From: Alphaproteobacteria bacterium
Lineage (GTDB): Bacteria > Pseudomonadota > Alphaproteobacteria > Bin95
Length of the DNA stretch: 57,627 bases
Assembly (NCBI GenBank): GCA_022826185.1
Contig: JAJDVH010000278.1
Coordinates: 1-57,627 of the forward strand
Direction: 5' to 3'
Below the pieces are notes generated by a model, which was not told the DNA's origin, searched no databases, and saw only the letters and a list, made by a program, of their open reading frames with translations. Shown in pieces: positions 57,516 to 57,627 of this stretch. Every line of letters starts with the position of its first letter. The first letter of the stretch is position 1. Made by a program: the position numbers and the translations under genes.

Positions 57516-57627
57516 ATGAGGCAGGCCGGTCATGCCGGCACGATCGTCTATCTGGACAATGACCGCGTGACCGTGGGACGAAATCCGCGGGACGGACTGA
57601 GATACTATACCAGGGCGATGACGCTGG
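57516..57627 (+). CDS. Possible partial gene running off the right edge
   Basis: An open frame from ATG 57516 (WMRQAGHAGTIVYLDNDRV... in context) continues to the window end without a stop. It begins next to the breakpoint of the DUF262 gene. The composition is protein-like, but I do not recognise it and only 37 residues are visible. Confidence 0.25.
   Translation, partial: MRQAGHAGTIVYLDNDRVTVGRNPRDGLRYYTRAMTL

Overview
This GC-rich window looks like chromosome from an alphaproteobacterium, probably Rhodospirillales-like. The pointers are fabD divergent from rpsF-rpsR-(DUF2232 membrane protein)-rplI, the block rnd-kdsD-lptC-lptA-lptB-rpoN-hpf-ptsN, a DUF1491 gene, and many CoA-ester catabolism genes. 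Housekeeping blocks are interleaved with accessory islands. No tRNA, rRNA or CRISPR array was seen.

Region by region. (1) 1-1983: end of an acidic protein gene, a stand-alone acyl carrier protein with a terminator, and an alpha/beta hydrolase. (2) 1980-12302 (minus): a giant type I polyketide synthase with domains KS-AT-DH-cMT-ER-KR-ACP followed by a second KS and a visibly broken AT. It meets the hydrolase tail to tail on one shared CTAG that supplies both stop codons. (3) 12532-16527: an NCS2-type transporter with a GHKL-like cytosolic tail, then fabD / Fe-2OG dioxygenase / DUF1491 on the minus strand. (4) 16606-21875: ribosomal protein operon, two tandem CFA-synthase paralogues that appear to undergo gene conversion, and a PaaI-type thioesterase. 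(5) 21895-27681: CoA-transferase, hydrolase, CinA-type amidase, amidase, thiolase plus DUF35 partner. (6) 27692-29169: a lower-GC patch with an HsdR-N-like nuclease and an orphan RelB-type antitoxin, followed by nested inverted repeats. (7) 29726-31131: an iodotyrosine-deiodinase-like flavoprotein and the first copy of a structured intergenic element. (8) 31132-37465: RNase D, Kdo-pathway isomerase, LPS-transport genes, sigma-54, hibernation factor, PtsN. (9) 37462-40955: MFS transporter, split ThDP decarboxylase, SDR. (10) 40995-46647: two paralogous TonB-dependent receptors head to head around a 571-bp control region. (11) 46648-47611: second copy of the structured element, micro-ORFs and repeats. 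(12) 47612-56382: acyl-CoA dehydrogenases, an HpaB-type monooxygenase, NIPSNAP, MsrB, enoyl-CoA hydratase family and small proteins. (13) 56426-end: a 5'-truncated DUF262/DUF1524 gene.

How the genes may work together (inference): the PKS, free ACP and hydrolase could make and release a reduced, C-methylated acyl chain; two CFA synthases and several CoA enzymes also act on acyl chains. The three most unusual signals are the PKS with its decayed terminal module, the duplicated intergenic element (promoter-like box, three stems conserved despite sequence change, then micro-ORFs), and a helically phased CATGACA repeat found at three places, two of them next to that element.
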